From Simmondsia chinensis (Eukaryota > Streptophyta > Magnoliopsida > Caryophyllales > Simmondsiaceae), in contig JAGTTD010000013.1 of NCBI GenBank assembly GCA_018398585.1, positions 8,342,492 to 8,406,491 of the forward strand: DNA of 64,000 bases. Direction: 5' to 3'. Every line of letters begins with the position of its first letter. Position 1 is the stretch's first letter. The notes under the pieces were generated by a model. The model did not search any database, was not told the DNA's origin, and worked only from the letters and a program-made list of their open reading frames with translations. The translations under genes were made by a program, and so were the position numbers. Positions 10,555-23,052 of the stretch are shown here, piece by piece.

Positions 10555-11584
10555 TCGGCAATTAAGGCTTTTAAACCTGTTTTAAATTTTTGAAGATCCT
10601 TTTGAGTACACCCAACATTCTCATATCCACCGGTTTGTTCTTTCATCATTCGAAATGCTTGAGCGGTTCCCAAGTTAGCTCGATGACATGTGTCTACAAT
10701 ATTTTTGTGCATCGAGTTCACTTTCCTTCCAATCCTTAAAAACTTTCTCTTTCTAGGGGTAGGAAGTACATGTGTATGTCCTTCTATAAATTCTTTAATT
10801 ACATATTTTCCTTCTATGAAAACTTCATCCTTGCCCGACACCCTTCTCTAGTATCTTTCATTTTTTTACCTTCAGTGTTTTTCTCTGTAATTGCTACTTT
10901 TCCTCTACTAGTAGGTATACTAGTATCTTTGTAAGATGAACTAGACACTTTAGTTGGATCATTCACATGTAAATTCCAACCTTCTTTTGAAAACAAAAAG
11001 TATTTCCAAATTACAAACCCTTTTTCTTTATCTTTGACCATCGTGGAATTTTGAACATCAAAGCCAACACTAAAAGCATAACTTTTGTAAAAATATTTTC
11101 CCTGTTGTATGGTGTCAAAAATCATTCCCTCAATCGGTTTTATGTCCTCAGCATATGTGGAGATTAAATAATTTGTAAATCCATTAAAATTGTTAGATTG
11201 CTTTGGAGTGACCGAAATGTCTAATTCACCACGTTGAGCCTCCAATTTTAATTTTCAACTATAACAAAGATAAACAAAAAGTCATAATATGTGTGTATTT
11301 ATATATTAAAATTCAAAATTATTAAAATAAGTAATCTATATGTATAGTTCGATATAAAGACTCTCAACAGTGGCAGATTCAGGACTCCAACGATGCGGAG
11401 GTCCATATTTATATTATAAATAAAAAAAATAATAATAATAACAAAAAGTAATATTAGCTATTTGTATTATATATGTGTATTTATATATTATAAAAATTAG
11501 AACAATAAACATATATACGTATCAATATAATAAATTTAAACAATTGAGAGAAAGAAAATCAACTAGTTTTACTATATAAGTGAT

Positions 11585-11996
11585 ACGAAACGATTATGGG
11601 TGGAAGAGAAAGTTAAGAGATAAGAAAAGAGAAAATAATTAAAAAGGGGAGGGGACAAGAAGAGTAAAAAAATTGAGGTGTAAACTTAGTATGGGGAGAA
11701 GATAAAAAAATGGTGAAAAATTAAAAAGAGATGAGAGTGAGAGTATAAATAAATTGGTAAAAATTTAAAAAAGGATGAGAGAGAAAAAAATAGAGTAAAA
11801 AAGTTGATTAAAGGTTAAAAAGTAAAGGAGAGGAGAGGAGAGGAGAGAGAAAAAAGTTAAAAAATTGGGACTTAAAGAGAGGAGAGAAAAAAGAAATAAT
11901 TGTTTAATTGGGACCGTTGATAAATCTTGTTTAAGATCTAACGGTTTAGATTTAATTTTCTTATATTCTCACGAAACTTCCATTCTCACTCCAACC
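11585..11996. repeat. Right TIR and purine-rich arm of the MULE
   Basis: Inverted match to the left arm. It includes the ACTTAGTATGGGGAGAAG region pairing with CTGTACTAAGTTTACACC on the left and the conserved outer end with AAACTTCCATTCTCACTCCA. Confidence 0.75.
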
Positions 11997-11999
11997 ACT

Positions 12000-12001
<2 letters not shown>

Positions 12002-12059
<58 letters not shown>
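12002..12059. repeat. (TA)n microsatellite
   Basis: About 29 TA units between the MULE end and the second copy of the 800-bp direct repeat. Confidence 0.95.
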
Positions 12060-12062
<3 letters not shown>

Positions 12063-12815
12063 AACGGGTACAGAAGGAATGAAGTTAAGAATTATAGAAG
12101 GTGGCCCGATCGATCAGGTCAGGCAGCAGATATAAATTAAAGAGGGGGAGACCTAATTTTGGATCTTTTTGCCACGCCTCCTCTCCTCCTCTCCCTCTGG
12201 AAGCCGCTACGAGATCTAAGGGGTTCTCAAACCCCGAAGAGCAGGTGGTTAGAGTGTTGGAAGGATCAAAGCAAGGATCAACGTCAACGTCCATTGAAGG
12301 AGTCTTCACGTCCTTTGTTTTTATTCATTACTTTATCTTTTTAGATTTAAATGATGTGTAAAACTCTTATGAAGAATTATACTTATAGTTTAGGGATGAG
12401 GGGCTGGTAGCCACCCGTATCCCAGATTTATATTGTGTTTTTAACAATTGTTTAATTATGTTATATTCATACCCCTGCGGAAATTTATTCATGATTGCCT
12501 AGTGTTTCTGTATGTGTGTATGTAGCCATGTTTAGATCTCCAGCGTTTTAGCGCTTAGTCTTATACTTGTAGCCCAGACCATAACGTAATATGTTTTCAC
12601 GCGTGGTCCTGATTGAGGTTGTATCCAACCCTGAGCACAATCTTTTATATAGTTAAAATTGAATTAGAAGTAACAAAAGAATTAAGTAGTGCTAATGAAA
12701 TAACCTATGCTACACTTAGGGTGACAAGATAGGTTATGCATTTAGAATAGATTATTGCCCTAAGCCCTAATTTATGTATTAACACAGGCTTAGAGCTTGT
12801 AGCCTAAGTCCTTCA
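12060..12815 (+). repeat. Unclassified direct repeat, copy 2
   Basis: Same order and orientation as 4595-5390, about 7.4 kb away, ending near CTTGTAGCCTAAGTCCTTC. Together with the MULE end and (TA)n tract it suggests a tandem duplication of a block containing a MULE end. The region 12816-13134 beyond it is AT-rich and nothing was recognised in it. Confidence 0.75.
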
Positions 12816-13134
12816 AGAGTGCCTCATATTTTGTTTCATATAAAATTAGTCCCCCTTCCTTTTAAACCGTACCTAATTTCGATCCCTAGATAAGAGGTTA
12901 GTTTTACCAAACATGAAGAACTATTTTTAAAAAAAGAAAAAACATCAAAGACTAATTTGAACACAACTTATAGATATTAGGTCTACTTTAAATGAAGTAA
13001 ACAATAAATTTTAAAGTATTACTATTACAATAGCATAATAATATTATTGTTAGAGTAATGATATGACCTATAATAATTAATAACAAACTTTCACAAAACT
13101 TTTGTGACATTAACAATTGAGTTATTTATTTATT

Positions 13135-13600
13135 TATTAAAAAGCATCTAAATTTTAGATGTGGTAATAAAAAACCACTTAAATTTTCATAATTTTTTAA
13201 TGTCATACCTAAACTTTTCAAAAAAAATTTCAATGTCACATTTTAAAGTTAACGCTTTTAATATTCATTAATTTTGACTGATGTGCCATTTAAAAATATT
13301 TTTTTAAAATTCATAAAAATATTTTTTTTAATTTATAAAATATTTATAAATTTTTTAGATATTAAAAATATTTAAAATTATTTACATGTAAATTCAAATT
13401 TTTTAAAATTATTATTATTATTATTTTTTTAAAAGCCATGTTATCAAAAAAACTAACTGAGGTTAACAGCGTCACATTAAGGTTTAATATTAAAAATTTT
13501 TACAAAGTTTAGATATGATACTAAAATAATTAAAAAATCGAGATAGTTGTTTAAACTAAAATTTAAATAAATGTTAGTAAAAAGTCAAAATTATTTTGAT
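13135..13600. repeat. AT-rich inverted-repeat element (MITE-like), tentative
   Basis: Left arm (TCATACCTAAACTTTTC and CAATGTCACATTTTAAAG) and right arm read on the minus strand (TCATATCTAAACTTTGT and CTTAATGTGACGCTGTTAAC) match with many differences. The ends and TSD could not be fixed. Confidence 0.4.
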
Positions 13601-13619
13601 ATTAATGATTTTAAGATAG

Positions 13620-14058
13620 TAATAACATGATGGAAGACCAGGGTCGTCAAGAGAGAGAAAAACAGTTGGAAGAAGGTCGTTGAGAGAGCACAGAGAGCCA
13701 AGCAAAGCCCGCCATTATCGGCTGAGCTTCCAAAAGGATGATGCTCTACCACCATGCGTCACACTCTCTTTCTCCTTCAGTAACCGCTTTCTCTCTCTTC
13801 GCCAATTTCCTCCTCCAATTTCGAATCGTAGTCCTCCATGATTGCTCCAATTTGCGCACTACTTTCCGATTGATTGCGAACGAAACCCTAGGGTTTCCAA
13901 TTCTGGTGGCTTTTTATCGATATTGGGGAGGGACATTGATGAGAGGCGTAAAAGGAAGAGAAATTCATCTATGAAGACGGCGGCGTCGCAGCAGCAGCAC
14001 CTCCTGATGCGGAACTATTTGCTTGTTTGGCGGTTTTTAATGAAGTATTGCACATGGA
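13620..14058 (+). promoter_or_regulatory. 5' leader region of the PRAF/RLD gene
   Basis: The spacer changes here from AT-rich to a CT-rich leader-like composition. It contains an upstream ATG at 13738 with a 78-codon frame ending before the PRAF start, which could act as a uORF if transcription begins before it. No TATA box could be assigned with confidence. Confidence 0.35.
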
Positions 14059-17000
14059 ATGGCAGATCTTGTTAGCCGTGGTAATTCTGATCGTGACGTC
14101 GAGCAGGTTGCATCCTCTCTCTCTCTTTCTCTTTTTCTTTCGTTTTTCTCTTTTTAATCAGGAAAGGAAATTATGCGAGGAAAGTGAAAATGTATGAAGA
14201 GGAAAGGACGAGATGTTCTCGGAATTATAAAATGCAATGATAAGAATCATGTATTAATAGTATAAAGCTCTTCAATTGCTTTGCGAATCAACTAAAGGTT
14301 ATGTCAGGGAAGTCTCAAAGCTCTTTGTCCAAATAAGTCCTAGAAAGATTATGTTTTTGAATAAGAAATTACCTGGCGTATATTGATCCTTAAAAATCCT
14401 AGCATTCTTTTCACGACTAATTGTGCTTCCCCCCCCCCCCCCCTTGTTCTGGCTCTTCTATGTTTTCTAGCCGAATTATTTATATAGTTGGTCATTTATT
14501 TTTTTAATTTTGTTTAAATTGATCTCTCATATGTTTTTTTTTTTCCAAAATGGCCCCTAATGTTTTCAAGTTCGTTCAAATGGGTCTTTTAGCTTTTCTT
14601 TGTTTCAAAATTGGTTAATGTTTTATTTTTACGACAAAATCAGTCCCTTGCCTGATTCTTAAATCAGTAAAAATTAAAAAGATGAGAGATAAATTTTGTC
14701 ATAAATTAAACTACTGGGGACTTGTTTGAACAAAAGAAAAGATGGGAACCAATTTAAACAAACTTAAAAACATTATAGACCTTTTTTAACCAAAAAAAGG
14801 TGAGGGACCAATTTGGACAAACTTAAAAACATCATAGACCAATAGTGTAAAGAACTCTTTTCTAGCCACAAGAATGATGTTGTAGCAGTGAACGAGATTT
14901 ACAGATGCAAAAACACAAGGTTGTATGGGAAGGTTGCAGATCTGATTTATGTAATTTCTTTGTAACTCTAGTAAGAATTGTGGTGTGATTTTGATGGGTT
15001 TTGTTTTACCTTTTTAATTGTCTGATTTGCTTTCTGTGTAACATAATCATAATACAATGCAAACAAGCATATTGGAGAGGGTGATAACAATCTTTTAGAA
15101 GACCGGGCCAGATGCGTGTAGCAAGGCTCTCAAGTTATCTATGAAAGATTAGAGAGGTTGCTAAGAATTTGACTTGAGAGTTGCGATGATTCAACTATGC
15201 CACAATGGTAGTTTTGGGTTTAGGTGGAAGCATTTGGATATGTAAATGAATCGAATTATTAATTTATCATTAGATTGCTCTTGTTTCTGATTGTTGTATA
15301 AACTTGATGGTTAATGAGCTGTTCTACGGGACCTTCTTTCTGATTGCATGTTTTTTTTTATTGAAAAGAGAAATATTATTAGGAGAGAACGAATATATAC
15401 AAAAAGCTAAGGCTATATTGTTAAGGACAAGGTATCTTCAGAAATATGACCACCATGCAACATCAAAACCAAGAATTAATAGCATGAATCCTCCAATATG
15501 TCCGCAAATCTGATTACATGTCATCAATCTTTATATCCTTCAAAATATTGGTTTGTTGTTGTGAGGGTAAATAGTCCTAGTTAATCAAAAAAAAAAAAAA
15601 AAAAAAAGTCCTAGTTAATCTCTTATGGTTTGAATCTGGGGTCTAGATGTTCTAATTGAATGTCGAGCTCAATTTGATTGTAGAGGAAGTTATTACAGTA
15701 GGAGAGGAGAGGATTTGCATATGAAGCGAAAGGTTATCTATTGAGAATTGAGGGGCTTAACAGTTCACTGACATTTATAACCATAATTCCAAATTTGTAA
15801 TTTGCTGTACTGACGTGTATTCAATGGTGTCCTCCATTGTGAAGGCAATAATTGCTTTGAAAAAGGGTACTCAATTGATCAAGTATTGCAGAAAAGGAAG
15901 GCCGAAGTTTTGCCCTTTCAGACTTTCAGCAGTAAGCCTCTATTTTTGCTCCCTCTTGCATCTTATTGTAGCTGGGATACTATTATCTCTTTGCGTCCTA
16001 CGTTGATTGAGTATTTTAGTTTGTCTTTAGTGAATGAAATTTTCAATTAACTAAAGGGAGATTTTACAGGATGAGACCACACTTATTTGGTACTCTCATG
16101 GACAAGAAAGAAGTTTGAAGCTAGCTTTAGTTTCAAGAATTATACCTGGACAAAGAACTGTGAGCTAACTACTTTTCTATTTTAAACTAATTTTTCTTTT
16201 CAAGCTTTTAGTAATTTACGTCTACTCATGCTTTCAGAAAATTTGAAGCTGTGCTAGTTAACTTTCTTAATGTTTTACCTCTGATATGTCCATAGGCGGT
16301 GTTTCGTAGATATTTGCGTCCTGAAAAGGATTACTTGTCATTTTCACTTATATATCAGAACAACGGTGAAAGATCACTTGATCTGGTTAGTTAAATTTTT
16401 TTCATTCATTCTACTTGTTATTAAGACAGAATATAAGACTAGACATTTCAAGTCCACTGACCTCTTGCAATGGCTTGTTCTGCTTAGATTTGCAAGGATC
16501 AAGCTGAGATAGAAGTTTGGCTTGCAGGACTCAAGGCTTTAATCTCAAACGGTCAGCAGCGTGGTAGACGCTCAAGAAGTGAAGTACCTGATGTAAGTTT
16601 TTATTCTGCACTAAATGCACCTAAGTGGCATGGTTATTACAAGCCTATATTATCTCTAAGGTCCTGCTTGGGATATAGGACTTGAGCCTAGAATTGAGGC
16701 TAAAATGAGAATTGGAGTCCAGTACTTTTAATTTTGTTGTTTAGTTCAACTATTGGAATTAGAAATGCAATTCTATTACCCAATTCTATGAAATTGGATG
16801 TTAACTAAAAAAAATCATATATTCCAACCTTTGACGTGGGAAGAAGGAATTGCAATTTCATATTAAGGCCGCTCATTGACATCCAAAAAGCCCCAACATG
16901 ATTGACCATGAATCCAAGTTGACTTTAAACAGAAAACATGACACAACCTAAATTTGACATGAAACTCGAAATGACCAAATTCAAATGATTCAAACCTGAA

Positions 17001-20000
17001 GCAATCCAACCGGACTTAAATCTGACCCAATTTGACTCGATCTCAAATGACCCAACTTGATTACCCGAAAACCCAATATGACTCAAACCCAAAATGACTC
17101 TACCTCACTCGAGCTGGACCTGAATGTGAATGAATCAAGTTGACCAAAAGCCCAGAATGACCCAATTTAAATGACCTAAATAATAAGATGACTCAAACTT
17201 AAAACGAGCTAAACGAACTTAATCCCAACCTAGATTTGACTTAACCTGAGATAATCCAAAATCATTCAATCTAATTGGCTTGAAACCAAGATGCCTTGAG
17301 TCCCAAATGACTAGACCCAACACAAACCCTGACATGTGCTAACCCAAAAACCAAAATGATCCAATCTGATTAACCCTAAATCCTAGATGACTCGAATGGA
17401 TCTGACCCAACTAAAACTCGACCCAAACTGACCTGGATATTGAGATTGATCACACCCAAAATAGTTTAACCTATTGAAACCCGACCCTAGTTGACTCAAA
17501 ACCCAAAATATTTTAATCTGATTTACACAGAACTTGAGATGATTTGAATTGTCATGGAATTACACTTCCAACCTCCTAAGTCTTTTTTTGAATTTCAATT
17601 TCATTCAATTAGAATTGGAGTAGGAATTGTGATTCCATTGCCTAATTCCAATTACAGGTGTCACACACAAGGTAAAAAGACATGATTTAGTTTGACACAG
17701 AAATCTGATTTTTTTTCTTTCTTTCACCTTTTCAGTGGCATGATGACAGTGAATCTATTCAGAATGGTCGTCTTTCTACTTCAGGTCTAGAAATTGCTTC
17801 CAGTCTTGCCCGTGGTAGAGTATCTGTTGATTGGTATTCGCGCTCAGATGTTAGGTCTGAGGCAAATATGCTACCAAGAACTAGTAATGCAGAAGGTTTT
17901 CGAATCAGTGTTTCGAGTACTCCTAGCAGTTCAAGTCAAGGCTCCGGTGGTCCTGATGACATAGAATCACTGGGCGATGTGTATGTGTGGGGTGAACTGT
18001 GGTCTGATGCAACTTTACCTGATGGTTCTATAGTCCCATTTTCTATAAAGACTAATGTCCTAACTCCAAAACCTTTGGAGTCTAATGTTGTTCTAGATGT
18101 TCATCAAATTGCTTGTGGGGTACGGCATATTGCTCTTGTAACTAGGCAAGGAGAGGTCTTCACATGGGGTGAGGAATCAGGGGGAAGACTTGGCCATGGA
18201 ATTGAAAGGGATTTTACCCGTCCTCATCTTGTTGACTTCCTTGCAGTCACAAACGTCGACTTTGTTTCTTGTGGAGAGTTTCATACATGTGCAGTATCAA
18301 CATCAGGTGATCTGTTTACTTGGGGTGACGGCACCCATAACGCTGGACTTCTTGGTCATGGAACTGATATCAGTCATTGGATACCCAAAAGAATCTCAGG
18401 TCCTTCAGAGGCACTTCAGGTTTTATCTGTCTCATGTGGCACTTGGCATTCGGCATTAACAACTTCCAACGGGAAGCTTTTCACGTTTGGTGATGGAGCA
18501 TTTGGTGTTTTGGGCCATGGAGATCGAGAAAGTGTTCTATACCCAAGGGAAGTCCAGCGATTGAGTGGATTAAAGACGATTAAAGTAGCATGTGGAGTGT
18601 GGCACACTGCAGCTATTGTGGAGGTGATGAACCCAGGTGCTTCTGGTGCAATTTTTCCATCAAAAAAATTGTTCACTTGGGGTGATGGGGATAAATATCA
18701 GTTGGGCCATGGGAGCAAGGATGCATATTTGCATCCTACTTGTGTGTCCTCGCTCATTCAATACAACTTCCACCAGATAGCATGTGGACATACTCTGACA
18801 GTTGCCCTTGCTACAACAGGTCATGTGATCACCATAGGAAGTAATGCCCATGGTCAGCTTGGAAATCCATATGCAGATGAAAAGGCACCTTACGTAGTGC
18901 AAGACAAATTGATGCTCGAGTGTGTAGAAGAAATTTCATGTGGAGCACATCATGTCGCGGTTCTCACATCAAGAAGTGAGGTATATACTTGGGGTAAAGG
19001 TGCCAATGGAAGATTGGGGCATGGTGACACAGAAGATCGCAAGTCTCCGACTTTGGTTGAGGCATTAAGAGATAGGCATGTGAAAAGCGTGTCGTGTGGG
19101 TCGAATTTCACTGCAGCCATATGCATCCATAAGTGGGTTTCTGGAGCTGACCAATCCGTATGCTCAGGTTGCCGACAAGCATTTGGTTTTACTAGAAAAA
19201 GGCACAATTGTTATAACTGTGGACTTGTACATTGTCATGCCTGTAGTTCCAAAAAAGCACTACGAGCAGCTCTTGCCCCAACCCCAGGCAAGCCCCACCG
19301 TGTCTGTGATGCTTGTTACAACAAGCTAAAACTAACCAGTGTTGGGAATGCTTCGAGTCTTAGTAAGCGAAACACTGCTCCTCGTTTTTCAGTTGATAGT
19401 ACTAGGGAGAGGCTTGACAGAGTTGCAAGATCAATGGTTCTCCTAGCCCCTACTGTGGAGCCCGTCAAATACCTTGAGGTGAAATCACAAAATGTGGGAG
19501 CGAGATTTGATTCTGTCTCCATGGTCAGAGCTTCACAAGTGCCAGCATTCCAGCCACTTAAAGATATTGCCTTTCCGAGTTCCCTAAGTGTTCTTCAAAG
19601 TGCTTTAAAGCCGGTTGCTCAGCATCCTCCTCCTCCGCCACCTGCTCCGAGTTCAAGCTCAAGACCAGCTTCACCATATTCACGAAGGCCTAGTCCTCCA
19701 CGTTTGGCCACTCCTGTATTTTCTAGGGGTGTCATTGACAACCTAAGAAAGTCAAATGAACTTCTAAGCCAAGAAGTTGCAAAGCTGCAAAACCAAGTAT
19801 GGAACATTTGTGTCTGCTGCAGTTCTAATTCGTTTACAGTACTTTGCTTGTTTAATACATCAAGGTTTGCTTTCTCTCTTGCTTAGGTCAAAACAATAAA
19901 GCAAAAGTGCAATTTCCAAGATGAGGAGATTCATAAATTACAGAAAAATGCTAAAGAAGCTGCTCTGTTTGCTGCGCAACAAACTTCTAAATGTAAAGTT

Positions 20001-21973
20001 GCAAGGGAGGTTGTCAAGTCCATTACTTCTCAGGTGATGTTCATTGATTTCTCCAATCTCATGTCTATTGATTGTTATTTGTTATGGTAGTGTGTGAAGA
20101 TATCAGTGTTCTGACCTCATGGGTGATGCTTATGTTTGTCATGAACTACACAACAGTTATCCATGTTTCTCAGTTTCTTCATATTTTCTGACCAATGAGT
20201 TCCCACGGATCAATAAACATGTTCTTGGGATAAAGCATCTATACGCCTTAAAAGTGGCCATCTTGTAGACATGCTTTACTTATGCACATCGGAAAAAGCA
20301 GTGTACCTCATTCCTCAAATGAAAGCTAGGTCATGTGAGTTAAGAGTTCCACTCTAATGGGAATCATAAACCAGAAAAGTGGCAAAGGAAACTTCATTGC
20401 AACTCCGCTGTGAAAATCACCAATTGCTATTTAACTTGTGTACATTCTTATTGTTGAAGTTCTGAACATTTACCTTTTTTCTCTCTTATAGTGTGGAAAA
20501 TGCTCTGCTTATCAACTAAGTAATATTGTCTATTTTTATGTTTCTTCAGCTGTGGGAGATAGCCGACAAGATACCTTCGGATGTCATTGAGAGTGAGAGT
20601 TTTAAAGCCATGCAAATTCAAGCTTCAACATTTATAGAAGCAACTGAGGCGGAGGCCTCTGAACCACAGTCTTCCTTGCCAGAAGAGTCGGTGTCTGAAC
20701 AACGAAATTCTCAGAACGAAAGCTCTACAACAAATGGAGCTAATCCTACCCCCAGGACTGCATATCATGTACGCACGTCTGCAGTTGGAGGCTTGTCACA
20801 AGATAGTAATGGAGAATCTACTCCGATCCAAGACACTGAAAATGACATAGCACGGGATTCAAACAAACCACCGACATCTCCTATAGTACGGTCTCCAACT
20901 GCTAATGGACCGCCTTCATCAGAAACAAGAGAAGCCGCGCCCAATCAAAGCATAGGAAATGGGATAGCTCCGCGGCATTCAAGAGGGAGGAGGAGTGAGG
21001 GAGCAAGAGAAGTGACAGAGCAATTTGAACAAGGTGTTTATGTGACTTTCATTCAACTATGCGACGGCACTAAGGTCTTCAGGCATGTCAAATTCAGGTA
21101 ACTCAGGGAACTGCCCTGCCACTAGTACCATTTGTTAAAATACATCATTCTCTTTGAAATTCAGGTTGGGCTTTTCATGTATTTGTGGCTTATGCTGTAT
21201 ATGCGGAAACTTTCCTTAATTCTATTTGTTAGTATATCATTGTGATGTTTAAATTATCCCTGAAATCGGGTTGTACTTAGTATGACACATTGGTAGCATT
21301 TGCAAGTTATAAATGCCATCCAACAGTTGTGACCATATAACTCTGTTACTCTATACCAAACTAGGCTAGTCCATAGTACCTCTAGATATGCATGTCTGTT
21401 ATTGTGGTTATTTTATTATTGCTTGCATGTCTACTATTGCTTTATTTGATTTTGACTCTTTTCTTTTTAAAAATTTTGTTCCTTCTTTTTCTTTTTAGGG
21501 TTGGGGGCCTTACGGAAATAGCCTCCATTTAGGGTAGCACCCTGTAGGGGTAAGGCTGCATACATATTACCCCTCCAGACCCTGTCTTGGCGGAAGCCTA
21601 TTTGAGGCACTGGGCTATTGTTTACTTTGTACTCTATGCCAAGCCAGCATATGAATTAAAAAAATTTTCCATATCTTTCTATAGTTTGGAATTTATGAAG
21701 TTGAGGGGATATCAGACTACTATTAGAGACCAGTCGATATGTCATTTGCACTTGCTTTTTTGTGTAAAGTGTCATCTCTTTGATTCTCCTTTTTGATCTG
21801 GATGCAGCAAACGGAGGTTTTTGGAGCAACAAGCAGAAGAATGGTGGAACGGAAACAAAGATCGGTTGCTGAGCGTGTACGCTTCACCACCCTCAAATAA
21901 CGCTTCACCATCTACGCCATCCCCTCCACCGCCAGCTGATGAAACCAACCAGGAATCGCCATCCCACAGTTAA
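14059..21973 (+). CDS. PRAF: PRAF/RLD family protein (PH-RCC1-FYVE-BRX), nine exons, 1113 aa
   Basis: Exons by GT/AG borders and phase: 14059-14106, 15845-15931, 16070-16159, 16296-16385, 16488-16592, 17736-19796, 19887-20033, 20550-21097 and 21808-21973. The frame is open throughout. Start [13 protein letters not shown] matches the family start. PH domain: residues ~10-130. RCC1 repeats: ~220-600, with repeated WGxGxxGxLGHG-type motifs. Variant FYVE finger: ~605-670, with [10 protein letters not shown] and RVCDACY. Coiled coil: ~808-890. C-terminal BRX domain: ~1027-1087, with [20 protein letters not shown] and [18 protein letters not shown] proteins bind phosphoinositides, have RCC1-type exchange-factor-like domains, and through BRX partner LAZY-type proteins in auxin transport polarity. 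Introns 1, 5 and 8 carry repeats. It is the only intact cellular gene seen. Which PRAF orthologue it is cannot be told. Confidence 0.95.
14429..14443. repeat. Poly-C tract in PRAF intron 1
   Basis: Fifteen consecutive C, a possible assembly-sensitive homopolymer. Confidence 0.9.
14473..14857. mobile_element. MULE-type MITE in PRAF intron 1 with 10-bp TSD
   Basis: Inverted ends GAATTATTTATATAGTTGGT and GAGTTCTTTACACTATTGGT (right end read on minus). It is flanked on both sides by TTTTCTAGCC (14463-14472 and 14858-14867). The 9-10-bp duplication points to the Mutator superfamily. Related sequence lies at 27115-27452 and 40828-41172. Confidence 0.75.
16660..17650. repeat. Degenerate CCCAAAATGACT-type repeat array in PRAF intron 5
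   Basis: Roughly 650 bp of short, imperfect, irregularly spaced motifs such as AACCCAAAATGACTC, TGACCCAA and AACTTGATT, flanked by partly inverted AATTGGAATT-rich arms. The same array is carried in the two PRAF fragments at about 35390-36060 and 41500-42170, so it predates the duplication. A similar stretch is at 23460-23710. Confidence 0.55.
21495..21625 (+). mobile_element. SINE copy (tail part) in PRAF intron 8
   Basis: Contains GGGGTAAGGCTGCATACAT, CAGACCCTGTCTTGGCGG and AGCCTATTTGAGGCACTGGG, the same tail as other copies in this window, one of which has a perfect 18-bp TSD. The head is not tRNA-like by eye. Confidence 0.65.
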
Positions 21974-23035
21974 GTACAATTAGTTTTGCAAAATTGGCCA
22001 TACAAATCTCATTCTTGAAGAAGATTAGAAAAATAGAAGAAAGAACCTCATTCTTTTTGTACTTAGAATGTTTTTGTGTTTTGGCATGTGTTACTTAACC
22101 TTTATTTTTGTACAGGAGATGAACGTTATAGGACAAAATAATAATGTAGCCTTACAAAAACATACTTATTAACATTCATTTTAGTCATTGTCTTTAGTCA
22201 AATCCCTTGTTCTTCTTTTGTAACTCCGGAATTTGGAGTTATTACTTGGCTCACCGGTATTTATTTTTATCTTTTTATGTTTTTACATTGGTGAGGAGGG
22301 TACAAGTGTTTCTATAAATAGGGATACCAACTCTTGTGAAAGGAGTTGATGAACTTCACCCAAGACCTGTAACTTGCAGGGTAGGCAATCTAACCAAAAA
22401 CAGTGTATACTAGCCCTATTTCAATTAGGGGTGGCAATTTCTGGTCGATATGATAACACGGCATAGAGCTAATGGAATTTGGTTGAATTTTCTAGAGTTG
22501 GGTTTACATATTTAAACCGTGTAAATAATTGGACTGGATTTGAGATCAGGTTTAGTTGATATGGTTTTCAATATATTTAACTTGATTATGTTATTATGTT
22601 AAATTATGTGCGTTGTTTGAGTTGTATACACACATATACATTGGTCATTTTATAAGTCCTTGTACTTTATTTAATGTGTCAATTTAATTATATAGTTCTA
22701 ATTGTGCCAATTTAGCCACATGTACAATTTGCATTGTGTTAGTTTAGCCTTAAGTAACAATTGAAGTTAAATTGATGATGAAATTTTTAATAATCGATGT
22801 TAATTTAAATTCCAGTTGGTGAACTTTAATGCAATAAAAAGTCCTCTATGTAAATTAAGTAACTCACAAGTGATTTATTACATTTCCTTTTTTATGTCAA
22901 AAACGAGATTAAGTAGGGAGTAGTAACTAAAGAGGCAGCGAGAGTGACATTAATTGGATTGGAGTAGAATTGAGGTTCCTAATCCATTTGACAAATGGGT
23001 TCTGTTGATAAATTGCAACCCTTATTTTAGTTGTC
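21974..23035. other. Intergenic region after PRAF
   Basis: Holds the PRAF 3' UTR (to about 22250, AT-rich) and then non-coding sequence. At about 22430 it contains AGGGGTGGCAATTTCTGG, a start typical of plant hAT-type MITEs, but no matching opposite end was found. Confidence 0.5.
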
Positions 23036-23052
23036 CAATCAACAATTTGATT
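23036..23052. repeat. Target-site duplication, left copy, of the 5S-headed SINE
   Basis: CAATCAACAATTTGATT. It matches 23303-23319 (CAATCAACTGTTTGATT) at 15 of 17 bases. Confidence 0.8.

Larger units (their letters stand above)
6880..11245 (-). pseudogene. FAR1/FHY3-like MULE transposase, broken and interrupted by Copia B
   Basis: The minus strand starts at Met 11245. An N-terminal FAR1 DNA-binding region is visible (YAFSVGFDVQNS, then TREGCRARMKF), followed after a frameshift near 10830 by VIKEFIEGHTHVL and KDLQKFKTGLKALIAD. Removing the Copia insertion with one copy of its 5-bp TSD restores continuity of the FAR1 frame. The frame resumes at 7598 with VFWVDDIGRKNYVAFGDV, SFDTMY (MULE DDE core), VCIVTDQDPSM and FCMWHILKK. 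More frameshifts occur at about 7350 and 7150, and similarity fades near 6880 without a SWIM zinc finger. This is a transposon protein, not a cellular FAR1 gene, because it lies between matching TIRs. Confidence 0.82.
5659..11996 (-). mobile_element. Mutator-like element (FAR1/MURA type) with long terminal inverted repeats, split by Copia copy B
   Basis: The left end (GGCTGGAATGAGAATGGAAG) and the inverted right end (GGTTGGAGTGAGAATGGAAG as read on the minus strand) match and continue in register for at least ~340 bp, to about 6030 on the left and 11640 on the right. A broken FAR1-type transposase lies between them on the minus strand. The TIRs become low-complexity: pyrimidine-rich at 5750-6560 and purine-rich at 11585-11900. 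A clear 9-bp TSD was not found because both flanks are AT-rich. Copia copy B was inserted later, at 7604-10554. Confidence 0.8.

Noticed and set aside
6880..11245. A domesticated cellular FAR1/FHY3 transcription factor gene
   Set aside because: Located between matching long TIRs, full of frameshifts, lacking the SWIM finger, and split by a retrotransposon.
22430..22620. Possible hAT MITE starting AGGGGTGGCAATTT
   Set aside because: No matching inverted end or 8-bp duplication could be found.
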